A stretch of DNA of 64,000 bases, taken from contig NC_019689.1 in NCBI RefSeq assembly GCF_000317025.1, positions 2,643,501-2,707,500 of the forward strand, in the 5' to 3' direction. Shown here one piece after another: positions 26,793 to 35,160 of the stretch; the first letter of the stretch is position 1; each line of letters opens with the position of its first letter. The notes beneath the pieces were generated by a model. The model was not told the origin of the DNA and did not search any database. It worked only from the letters and a program-made list of their open reading frames with translations. The translations under genes and the position numbers were made by a program. The stretch is from Pleurocapsa sp. PCC 7327. Its GTDB lineage: Bacteria; Cyanobacteriota; Cyanobacteriia; Cyanobacteriales; Microcystaceae.

Positions 26793-27479
26793 ATGTCCGA
26801 GCGGATTTTAATCGTTGAAGACGAACCAGAAATCGCGCGACTCATCGAATTTGCCCTCACAAGAGAAGGCTTTTCTACCTGCCACTGCGCCGATGGATTG
26901 TCAGCTTTACAGGTATTTAAAGATCGGCAGCCGGATGTTATCGTGCTGGATTTAATGCTGCCCGGTTTAGATGGATTTGCAGTTTGCGATCGCATTCGTC
27001 AGATGTCCAATCTAAAAGACCCCTATATTTTGATGCTGACTGCCAAGGGAGAAAAAATTGACCGAGTAAATGGCTTGTGCGCTGGCGCAGACGATTATTT
27101 AATCAAGCCATTTAGCCTACCAGAATTAGTGGCGAGAATTCGCTCCCTGCTGAAGCGCAGCCTCCGCCAGCAGCAAGATTTAGTCTACCGCACCCAACAT
27201 TTTGAGGTGAATGTCGATCGCTGTACGGCTTCTCAAAATCTCGATTCGGGAATCGGGCGATCGCTGGAATTAACAACGTTAGAATTTAAACTGCTCAGCA
27301 CTTTGATGAGTCAACCCCAGCGAGTTTGGAATCGCACTCAGCTCATCGATCGACTTTGGGGAAATGATTTTTTTGGCGACGAACGAGTCGTCGATACCCA
27401 TGTCGCTCGGTTGCGCCAAAAAATTGAGTCAGATCCCACTAACCCAAAATATATTCAGACTAAGCTGCTACGCAGCTAA
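26793..27479 (+). pseudogene. OmpR/PhoB-family response regulator, 3' end displaced by an IS
   Basis: 228 codons. The receiver domain (1-120) has Asp10-Glu11, phosphoacceptor D53 in VLDLMLPG, and KPFS near 104. The winged-helix output domain (about 130 on) has LELTTLEFKLLSTLM and ERVVDTHVARLRQKIES. At codon 223 (ATTCAGACT) the IS630-family element is inserted, and the protein ends KLLRS inside it. The missing tail, I-VGIGYKFEDNR and TAA, lies at 29580-29617; joining across the duplicated TA restores IQTIVGIGYKF in frame. The lost part is the C-terminal beta hairpin of the DNA-binding wing, so DNA binding is probably impaired. No histidine kinase is adjacent. Confidence 0.9.
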
Positions 27480-27481
27480 AT

Positions 27482-28587
27482 TTAATAAATAGCATTTCCT
27501 TTATTTTTAATCTTGCGCTCCCATTTAATAATAAGACCTCCTTCATTTAGCAATTTATTTAACAACTCTTCTAGCTGTGAAACTGACTCGAATAATCTAT
27601 GAGCTATATATTCTTTGGCTGAATGCCAAACCAGTTCGATTAAATTATAATCTGGACGATACGGGGGAAAAATTCCAGGATAATATTTGGCATTTCTGCC
27701 TCAATCTTATCTAAAATATCTTTTCTTTGATGGAAACTTGCCTTATCTAAGATAATGACTATTTTCGCCGAACAATCCTTGAAATTTTCAATTGAATTTC
27801 CTGGCTCTATCCCTTCTTGCAAGCGGAAATTATTCAAGGATTGAAGCTGCTCATAAAATACATCCGCATTTCCTTTTTTAATGACAAAATTCATTCTCTT
27901 CTTATCATGATAACGCCGCCCTCCCATAATATTTACTCTTCCTTTTCTCCTTGGTCCCGTCACTTGATTTCTGTGACCTTTGCGAACCCATGTTTTTCTT
28001 CTTATGACTCTTAAACTAAATCCACTCTCATCCCCAAACCATATCTGTAAACTTTCTGGCGTTTCCTTGGTTATTCTTAAATATTCAGAGAATTTTTCTT
28101 TGAATGCCTTACGCTTCTCCGGATTTTGTTTGTCTTCCAGGCTGTACTTTGACCAAAGGTAAACGTACTTTTTTCGCTCTAATATTTTCCTAACTTGAGA
28201 ACCGCTTAATTTAATTCCTGTTACTTTTTCGAGATATGTTGCTAATCTTGCTGCTGTCCATCGACCAAATTCATATCCATATTCTCCTGGCTCTTTTTCA
28301 ACGACTTCTAATAACAAATCCTCATATTCTTTGGTAACTTTACGAAAGTTACCTTCTCTTCTTCCATCTAATAAACTTTCTAAATTATCTGGCTCGCCGC
28401 GAACGGCCCAATAGGCTACTGTTGGATATGAAAGATCTAAAAAATTACTAATCTCTTGGTAAGTTTTTCCCTCATTTATCAACAATAAAATTCAAATTTT
28501 CTCTCTTACCTATGGATTTTCATGCTCTTTTAACGTTTTTAGTAGCCGTTCCTTCTGCTCTTGAGAAAGATGGTTTTTTGCTGGCAT
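27482..28587 (-). pseudogene. IS630 transposase, degraded
   Basis: Starts MPAKNHLSQEQKERLLKTLKEHENP at 28587. TAG and then TGA follow within seven codons (VREKI between them), after which ILLLINEGKTYQEISNFLDLSYPTVAYW continues as the helix-turn-helix. The DDE core keeps FGDESGFSL (first Asp) and VIILDKASFH (second Asp). A C5 run at 27663-27667 is one base short of the frame needed for FFPPYRPDYNLIELVWH, which carries the catalytic Glu; the restored frame ends at TAA 27482-27484. Two stops plus a frameshift mean the element is unlikely to move by itself. Confidence 0.88.
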
Positions 28588-28619
28588 AGGTGGCTGGCGA
28601 TCGCGCTCGTTACTCAATA

Positions 28620-29541
28620 GACCTCCTGCAAAAGTGTTACGCGATCGCATAATTGGAGTGGGAAAGAAGTTCATAATTATAAATGCCAGCAATCAAATTA
28701 AATCTCAACCCAAACCGTCTTCTTCGGTTGCGATATCGACTTGAAAGAATTCTGAATATTTTTAGACTGCGATGAATATTTTCAATTACAATCCTTTCAC
28801 TTGCTAACTTACGATTAAACTTCTTTTGCTCTAGACTTAACTGTTGATTGCGCTTTTTTTTGTTGGGAATTCTACTGTTGGGATGAAGTTTCTGAATTCC
28901 TTGATATCCTTTATCAGCCAAACATTCTATCTGTTGTTCGATTCCTATTTTACTATTTTTCCAAATCTTAAAATCATGACTTTTTCCCTTCTCATGAGCA
29001 ATACAAAGAATTTGTCTCGTTTTTGCGTCAGCTAAAACTTGCGATTTTATCGTGTGACACTTTTGCCGACCACTGTAGTAAGCTTTTTGTTTTTTTTCGG
29101 TCTTTCTATTTCATGTTCTGCTACATCTACTACGACAATTTCAATTTCTGTATTTTGGGGTTGAACAGCTTTTTTCCCAGGCAGATTGAAAAGTCCCGAT
29201 TTCATTAAAATATCTTCTACTTTTCTGGTGATTCGTAAAGCCGTTGTCTCGTTTATTCCCCAGCTAGTTCCGATATGAAAATAGGTGCGATACTCTCGCC
29301 AATATTCAAGAGTCATTAAGATTTGGTCTTCTGCGCTTAATTTATTTGGTCGTCCTGTTTTTTTTTTGTAAGACTTTTTCGGCTTCTAGAACTTTTACCA
29401 TCTCTTTAAACGTCTCTGGATATACTCCACAAAGCCGTTTAAACTCTGTCGGTTTTAAATTTTTTACTTGAGAGTAAGTCATAACTCGAATTGTAATTTG
29501 GTTTTATTTTACCTAACTTACTCTGACTTTTGCTGGAGGTC
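28620..29541 (-). mobile_element. IS5-family insertion sequence nested in the IS630 element
   Basis: Terminal repeats GACCTCCTGCAAAAGT on the left (from 28620) and GACCTCCAGCAAAAGT as the reverse complement on the right (to 29541) differ at one base. TA flanks both sides (28618-28619 and 29542-29543), a plausible 2-bp target duplication. The length is about 922 bp. It lies upstream of the IS630 transposase start, so it arrived after the IS630. Confidence 0.8.
28637..29482 (-). pseudogene. IS5-family transposase in three frames
   Basis: Frame 1 runs from ATG 29482 (MTYSQVKNLKPTEFKRLCGVY) to an A10 run at 29358-29367; one base fewer there joins frame 2 (TGRPNKLSAEDQILMTLEYW, first Asp in VVVDVAEHEIE). 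An A5 run at 29084-29088, read with a -1 slip or one more A, joins frame 3 (AYYSGRQKCHTIKSQV, second Asp in LADKGYQG, Glu in VIENIHRSLKIFRIL). The second site, AAAAACAAAAAG, could be programmed -1 frameshifting, known in several IS families; the first needs +1 and looks like damage or error. Confidence 0.75.
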
Positions 29542-29579
29542 TAATCTTATATTATACAATCAAGCTGCGCAGCAGCTTA

Positions 29580-29617
29580 TTGTTGGAATCGGCTATAAGT
29601 TTGAAGATAATCGCTAA
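29580..29617 (+). pseudogene. Displaced 3' end of the response regulator
   Basis: Reads (A)TT GTT GGA and onward as IVGIGYKFEDNR with TAA 29615-29617. It begins right after the second TA copy of the IS630 insertion and continues exactly the frame broken at 27461. Confidence 0.9.
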
Positions 29618-29625
29618 CTCAAATT

Positions 29626-31032
29626 CTACTCTGCGTCGGATCGGCGATCGAAGGTCAGTTGACTTTGGTGGATGTAACCCATTGCCCCACAAATGTCGGT
29701 TTTGTACCATCCATTCGTTTCTCCGTAGGTATTAATCGTCCTCACGGAACGAACCGGACAAAGAATTTTCCCCGTAGGCGATGGTTCGTCCCTGACTAAT
29801 GTCCCCGGATTCAACACTGTAGCCACGCTTGTTTCTGGCGTTTCGGAGATTGGGGTTGGTTCGACGGTTGGCGTGGGTGAAGGCTCGTCCGGCACTTGCG
29901 CTTCGGGTGTATCGGTGGGAGGGGGGGAAACTGTTACTTCTGGAGTTGGTTCCGGCGTGGGCGTTGGGGAGGGCGTTTCTCTAGGAGTAGGTTCTATCGT
30001 CGGTGTAGGAGTTGGGGTGTCGAAAACAGCAGGTGGCGGCGAGGATGAAGGTCGATTGAGTAATATTATTCCTGCGATCGCGCCCGTGGCAAGTCCGCCA
30101 ATTGCTACTGAAAAGACTATCTTCAGTAGCTTTAATAAGCCTCCGGATTGCTTGGAGGCAACATCGGGAACATAAGCCACCTGCGTTCGTACTTGCGAGA
30201 GAGGGGGCGAAAATTCTGTCTCGGACATGAGTGCTTGCAGGGCTTCTGAGGCATCTTGATAGCGCGATCGATAATATTCGTGGGTCATTCGATCTAAAAT
30301 ATTCGCCAAGCGATCGCTGACTTGGGCGCGATCGTGCCATAATAATCTTCCCGTATTAGGATCTTCTGTAAGGCGATCGGGCGATAAGCCAGTTATAGCT
30401 TGAATTCCTACCATTCCTACTGCATAGACATCGCTGGCTAGTCTGGGTTTTCCTTGCGCTTGTTCGCTTGGCATATAGCCGGGAGTCCCAATTCCCCGCG
30501 TCATCGTCGTTTGTCCGGCGGCAGTTACCGTCAAAGCACCGATTTCTTTAACCGCCCCAAAGTCAATCAGCACCAATTTTTTATCGCGCTTGCGCCGGAT
30601 GATATTCGATGGCTTGATATCTCGGTGAATGACATTTTCTTTATGGACGACTGCTAAAACTGCGAGAATTTCTCGCAGTAAATTAATGGTACGTTCTTCA
30701 CTCAATGGTTTGCCTGGAAGGAGTTCTTGAGTGAGTTCCTCTCCCTCGATGAATTCTTGTACTAAATAAAATTCTCCGCCTTGCTCGAAATGCGCGTACA
30801 GGCTAGGGATTTGGTCGTGTTTGCCCAGGCGATAAAGATACTCTGCTTCTCGCTCGAATAACGTTTTCGCAACAGCTAAAGCCGACGGAGCGGTATCTTT
30901 TGGTTTCAGATGCTTGACGACGCAGGGAGGATGACCTGGCAGGGCTAGGTCTTTTGCTAGATAGGTATCCCCAAAGCCGCCGCTACCCAATTCTCGAATG
31001 ATTTGATAGCGACTGAGTAAGACATCTGACAT
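29626..31032 (-). CDS. Membrane-anchored serine/threonine protein kinase with SH3-like tail
   Basis: 468 aa. The kinase domain (about 9-270) is complete: glycine loop LGSGGFGDTYLA (15-26), catalytic-loop HRDIKPSN with Asp138, DFGAVK at 157-162, and GIGTPGYMPSEQ in the activation segment. One membrane helix lies at about 304-325 (IVFSVAIGGLATGAIAGIILL). A Pro/Thr-rich linker with repeated PTPTPE units (328-398) leads to a Cys-containing SH3-like domain (400-460: GTLVRDEPSPTG, VRTINTYGETNGWYK), suggesting an extracytoplasmic sensor. It converges with the displaced regulator end only 8 bp away. Substrate unknown. Confidence 0.93.
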   Translation of the reverse strand: MSDVLLSRYQIIRELGSGGFGDTYLAKDLALPGHPPCVVKHLKPKDTAPSALAVAKTLFEREAEYLYRLGKHDQIPSLYAHFEQGGEFYLVQEFIEGEELTQELLPGKPLSEERTINLLREILAVLAVVHKENVIHRDIKPSNIIRRKRDKKLVLIDFGAVKEIGALTVTAAGQTTMTRGIGTPGYMPSEQAQGKPRLASDVYAVGMVGIQAITGLSPDRLTEDPNTGRLLWHDRAQVSDRLANILDRMTHEYYRSRYQDASEALQALMSETEFSPPLSQVRTQVAYVPDVASKQSGGLLKLLKIVFSVAIGGLATGAIAGIILLNRPSSSPPPAVFDTPTPTPTIEPTPRETPSPTPTPEPTPEVTVSPPPTDTPEAQVPDEPSPTPTVEPTPISETPETSVATVLNPGTLVRDEPSPTGKILCPVRSVRTINTYGETNGWYKTDICGAMGYIHQSQLTFDRRSDAE

Positions 31033-31099
31033 GGATAAAAAACCGCCGATCGAAACACACTGGTAATTCCATGCTACAAGGCAAAACCCAATAAAAAGA

Positions 31100-31670
31100 C
31101 TATAAAATCGAAAAACGGTCTAGATGGTGCAGTCCGATATTAACAGCGTCCCACGCTCCTGAAGAGAGTCCACCAATCGCCCAAAATTCTGGCATTGGTA
31201 AAGCTAATGGCTGTAGAAACCTTACCGTTAGGTCCGTCAATGTATTGGGGATCGCGATAGCGACTGCGACCGCGAAGATCGTTGCCATCGGGGGTAATAA
31301 TCATACTAGGCAGAAGCTTTTGGTCGCAATAGAGTTGTTGGAGCGTGGATAGGGCATCTCCTTTTTTAAACCAATCCGTCTCGTCCCTACTGCCGCCATG
31401 TAATAGAAAAATGACGGGATAGCGTTTTTCGGGCGAGGATTCGCACCCTGGAGGTAGCACTACCCTGTAGGTTCGCGTTTGTCCTAACACTGAGCTATAG
31501 TAAGTCTCAAAGCGATCGCGCAATGAAATTGGCTGCGAACTAGCAGCCGTTGCTGGCTGTTGTGATACTTGAGAGCGGGCAAGCGGAGCGCTTGACGCGG
31601 ACTGACAACTCAAGCTCGTCAGCATCAAACCGAATGCGATCCCTACTATCTTGACTCGATTGTATGGCAT
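31100..31670 (-). pseudogene. Truncated esterase (alpha/beta hydrolase), paralogue of 35157-36109
   Basis: Starts MPYNRVKIVGIAFGLMLTSLS at 31670 (AAAGGAG upstream), a lipoprotein-like signal with SCQSA. The hydrolase core reads RYPVIFLLHGGSRDETDWF and MIITPDGNDLRGRSRYRDP, parallel to the second esterase. After NGKVSTAISF about 16-19 residues present in the paralogue are missing and the frame shifts. The nucleophile elbow WAIGGLSSGAWDAVNIGLHHLD continues in the other frame and stops at TAG 31100-31102, about 90 residues early. A deletion plus truncation marks true decay rather than a base-calling slip. Confidence 0.82.
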
Positions 31671-31837
31671 GTAAATTTCTCCTTTGCCCATTTTTGGGTT
31701 ACTTGCGCGAGTTTGCAAGCAATATTTCGTCTTTTTGCGAACTAATAAAAGTTTACAAAAGACAGATATCAGATCTATGTCAGAGGGATGTCAATCCTGT
31801 GAAATTTTGGCTTTGGGGCACTCTCAAATTCTAGAGA

Positions 31838-32767
31838 TTAAAATCTTCGTCTAATCTCATACAATCCCAGCAGCAGGGCGGCAAAGCTTAAAGGCAAGAA
31901 GTAATAAATACCTCGGTAAGCCAACAATGCCCCAAAAAGCTCTGCCGAAGAGATGGGAGGAGAAAGCAGCAAAAGCATGACGGTTTCAAAGACTCCTAAC
32001 CCTCCCGGAACATTGCTAATAATTCCGGCAATTTGCGCCAGTAAGTAGATCCCGAAAAAACCTGGATATGATATCGGTACGGATGCAGGCAAGAGGACGT
32101 AGAGTACAGCCGCCGCTAGCGCCCAATCAAGAGAAGTAATGGCAATTTGAGCCAGACATAGGTTGATGGGTAAATGAGGTATCGTTAGTCTACCGACTCT
32201 CAGAGGCTTTTTACTTAGGATAGAGATAAAAAGATAGCTAATGACGACCAGCGAGAAAATAACACCGATGGGATGGACTGAAGTGATGGGCAAATGCAAA
32301 AGTGCGGGAACCTCAACGGGTTCTATGAGAAACAGCACTCCTCCTACAGCAAACAGCCCCAACCAAAAGCTCCAATTGCAAAAAGCGATAATTTGAGCAA
32401 TTTCAGCGATAGATAAATTCCAGGGTCGATAAAAACGATAGCGGATAGCGCTGCCGCTGAGGAGCGCTAAACCGACGCTATTGCTAATGGCATAGCTAAT
32501 AAGCGCAACTAGAGCGGTTTTGGGGTAAGGGAGGGGATGACGAATATAGCGGACGGCAAGCGTATCGTACCCAGTCAGCACGATGTAGTTTAAGCCAGTC
32601 AATGCCACTGCTAAAAGTAAATGGGATGTGGAGATAGCGGCTAGACTCTTCCAGACTTCTCGGATGTGATATTTTTGTAGTTCCTGAGTAATTGCCCAAA
32701 TCGAAAGCGCAAAGAGCAATAAACTCAGCAAGGCAGAACCAATATGAGAAAGGCGCTGGCGATTCAT
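31838..32767 (-). CDS. MprF-type flippase-like membrane protein (separate gene)
   Basis: 309 aa with about eight hydrophobic segments. The pattern SYAISNSVGLALLSGSAIRYRFYRPWNLS and the C-terminal NVPGGLGVFETVMLLLL are those of the lysylphosphatidylglycerol flippase half of MprF (UPF0104-like). In most bacteria this domain is fused in front of the synthase; here it is a separate gene 77 bp downstream of the synthase on the same strand. It would move aminoacylated lipid to the outer leaflet. An alternative is a generic UPF0104 protein, but the partner gene supports the MprF reading. Confidence 0.82.
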   Translation of the reverse strand: MNRQRLSHIGSALLSLLLFALSIWAITQELQKYHIREVWKSLAAISTSHLLLAVALTGLNYIVLTGYDTLAVRYIRHPLPYPKTALVALISYAISNSVGLALLSGSAIRYRFYRPWNLSIAEIAQIIAFCNWSFWLGLFAVGGVLFLIEPVEVPALLHLPITSVHPIGVIFSLVVISYLFISILSKKPLRVGRLTIPHLPINLCLAQIAITSLDWALAAAVLYVLLPASVPISYPGFFGIYLLAQIAGIISNVPGGLGVFETVMLLLLSPPISSAELFGALLAYRGIYYFLPLSFAALLLGLYEIRRRF

Positions 32768-32844
32768 AGATATGCCTCCTCATTCATATCTGGGGTAGTC
32801 TACTCGCAACTTCCGACTTTTCCCTCCTTTTGCTTTCTGCCTTT

Positions 32845-34515
32845 TTACGAGCCGGGTTTTAAGTAGTCTAGCAAGCGATCGCCCGAATCAGCCCTTACCA
32901 AAGCTACTACGACTTCCGGTAAAACCGCCGCTCCCGGATAAACTAGATATCGCGGTTCCCAACGGGGTTGGAATTTCTCTTTGTAGCTATGCAAACCCTG
33001 AAAATTATAAAACCGATTTAAGTGTTCGTATAAATAACGCAACACCTTTTCTAAACCAGGAGATTCTGGGGTTTCTCCTATGCCAGCCAGTGCCGATAAT
33101 CCCATATTAAACCCGTCGTATCCCCGCTCTTTAAAGTGTTGAAACATCGAAATAAATAAAAAATCCATCGTACCATGCTCTACTTCTGCTCGCCGCCGCA
33201 TCAAGTCGATGGTAATCTCGTTAATTTGATATTCCGGCACTACATTGGCAAAGGCTGTTATTTCTCCCGTGTTTTTCTGTACGACGGCAATTTCGCACTC
33301 TCGCAGATACTTCTCGTCAAACCATCCCAAGGAAAACTTTTTTTCCGCTCCTTGCGTTATCTTGAGCCATTCATCGCTAATCTCTTTCAGTTGCTTGAGC
33401 AGTTGATGAGAAATGGGAGGTTGGTAAAATTTGACCTCAAAACCCGACTTAGCCATGCGATTGATGGCGTTTCTTAAGTTTTTTCCGGCTTTCCCTTGCA
33501 TGGTAAAAGCTTTGAGATCGATAATCGCTTCTTCTCCAATTTTGAGTGCCCCGAAACCTAACGACCGATAGAGGTCGAGATCGTCTGGCAAGGTTTGATA
33601 AAAAGCGGGATACCAATCATTGAGCTGACAAAACTGTTGAAAGCCAAGAATGACTTCTCGCCTGTCTTCTTTGGAACCGATAGGATCTCCCAAGGCAACA
33701 GCGCCTCTTCCTTTGGGAACGTAGGCAATGACACTGCGCCCTGAAGGACTAAAATAGTAAGCCTTATCGTCTAATAAGGTAAAGCGTGCCAGAGAAGAGC
33801 ATCCGTATGCCTCAACAATTGCCTTTGCTCGTTGCCTTTGGGCTGCTGTCGCTGGCGCACCTCGCAGCAAAATTGGTCGAGTGAGCATAAATAAGGCATA
33901 CAAAAACGTCACTGCACCCACGATATAAATCGAATCGGCAAAAAAGCGACCGAAGCGCGTTTGGGGTTGCAAACCCGCATTATCTTCAGTAAAAAACATC
34001 GCCAGGGTTTGAGCGATCGCGCCCGGAAGATCGAAGTTAACGTGGTAATGGTAGTCTAGTAAAAAAAAGCCCGCCGTTCCATAGGCGAGGGTAAAGAGTA
34101 ACGCGCCGATAAGGACTCGAATTCCTTGCGCGATCGAAGGTCTATCGGAGCGAGCAGTAAACGCGCTCCGCATTAAAATCAGTTGAATCAGTAACACGAG
34201 GGCTAGCAGACTCTCTTCATAGTCGAGTCCTTTGATTAAATGAGAAATAATGGAAATAATTAGTAAGATAACTGTCAGCAGCCAAGCGACTCGTTTTCGC
34301 CGCAATAAGTTAGTTGCCAAGACGAGCAGGAAAAATCCACTTAACGCGGCAAATAAATGTCCGCTCGCTCGGACTTCAAAAGGGAAAATGGCTTTCAACC
34401 ATTTGACTCGTTCTTCAAGGCTAGGCGTTACCGCCGATAGTAAGTTAACAACGCCGACAATCGCTGTCAGTAAGGCGGCTGTCCAGATCCCAAGTTTGGT
34501 TTGTCGTTTAAGCAA
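32845..34515 (-). CDS. mprF: Phosphatidylglycerol lysyltransferase-like protein (MprF synthase domain)
   Basis: 556 aa. Residues 1-215 hold about six membrane helices (LGIWTAALLTAIVGVVNLLSA and on). The C-terminal DUF2156 domain (about 230-540) has YYFSPSGRSVIAYVPKGRGAVALGDPIG, YRSLGFGALKIGEEAIIDL, and NLRNAINRMAKSGFEVKFYQPP, typical of the tRNA-dependent lipid aminoacyltransferases. These add lysine or alanine to phosphatidylglycerol, reducing the negative surface charge. The amino acid cannot be told from sequence alone. Neighbours: the separate flippase gene downstream, DUF1003 and esterases around it. Confidence 0.87.
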   Translation of the reverse strand: MLKRQTKLGIWTAALLTAIVGVVNLLSAVTPSLEERVKWLKAIFPFEVRASGHLFAALSGFFLLVLATNLLRRKRVAWLLTVILLIISIISHLIKGLDYEESLLALVLLIQLILMRSAFTARSDRPSIAQGIRVLIGALLFTLAYGTAGFFLLDYHYHVNFDLPGAIAQTLAMFFTEDNAGLQPQTRFGRFFADSIYIVGAVTFLYALFMLTRPILLRGAPATAAQRQRAKAIVEAYGCSSLARFTLLDDKAYYFSPSGRSVIAYVPKGRGAVALGDPIGSKEDRREVILGFQQFCQLNDWYPAFYQTLPDDLDLYRSLGFGALKIGEEAIIDLKAFTMQGKAGKNLRNAINRMAKSGFEVKFYQPPISHQLLKQLKEISDEWLKITQGAEKKFSLGWFDEKYLRECEIAVVQKNTGEITAFANVVPEYQINEITIDLMRRRAEVEHGTMDFLFISMFQHFKERGYDGFNMGLSALAGIGETPESPGLEKVLRYLYEHLNRFYNFQGLHSYKEKFQPRWEPRYLVYPGAAVLPEVVVALVRADSGDRLLDYLKPGS

Positions 34516-34602
34516 AATTTTTCCTCCCTAGCGACCAAAATAGTTCAAAGTTCAAAAAATGGAGACGAGCTTTCAACTTTGAACTCTCAACTTTTGTGCT
34601 TG

Positions 34603-35160
34603 TTAGGCTGAGTTATTAGAGGAATCCTGACTCAAAAATTCACGCGATCGCATCGAGGAGGCAAGTAAATCTTCAAGTCGCCCGATCTGTTGCTGCTGCT
34701 CGATCGTGAGGGTTTTGAGTTCGACTAGCTCTTGCTCTCGTAGCAGATTCATCTTATCGTGCAATAGCTCGATTTCCAGTTCCGCTTTCATGTTAACTTC
34801 ATAGTCGTGTTTTGCTTCCTCGCGATCGATGACCGCTTGACGGTTTTGGCTCATCATAATGATAGGCGCAGCAGAAGCCGCCTGGAATGAAAGCATCAAG
34901 TTCAGCAATATGAACGGGTAGGCATCCCAATGTCAGATAAAACCCACGATATTGAGCAAAACCCAAAGAAATAGAAGAATTGATTGAATAATAATGAAAT
35001 GCCAAGACCCCATCATCGCGGCAAATGCATCGGCAAGACGCTCTCCAGTGGTCAAACGCTTGAGGGGAGGATTTTGAGCTGGTTTGCGCTCTCGCAGGTG
35101 TTGCAGCAGTTGGTATTCTTCTGGAGTAACCCGCGCTCGAATCGGTTTTTTGTGACTCAT
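34603..35160 (-). pseudogene. DUF1003 membrane protein interrupted by one TGA
   Basis: The N-terminal part (MSHKKPIRARVTPEEYQLL ... SWHFIIIQSILLFLWVLLNIVGFI) stops at TGA 34933-34935, and the same frame continues HWDAYPFILLNLMLSFQAASAAPIIMMSQNRQ with the acidic coiled tail YEVNMKAELEIELLHDKM. Together they are a complete DUF1003 protein: two close membrane helices and a cytoplasmic helical tail. One base change (for example CGA to TGA) explains the break; no frameshift is needed. It overlaps the esterase stop by four bases (ATGA), so it belongs to the same operon. Confidence 0.85.

Larger units (their letters stand above)
27463..29577 (-). mobile_element. IS630-family insertion sequence, with an IS5-family element nested inside
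   Basis: Terminal repeats AGCTGCTACGCAGCT (27463-27477) and the reverse complement of AGCTGCGCAGCAGCT (29563-29577) match at 14 of 15. Target TA is duplicated at 27461-27462 and 29578-29579, the IS630 hallmark. Without the nested element (28620-29543 including one TA copy) the original IS is about 1191 bp. It disrupts the response regulator gene. Confidence 0.9.
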
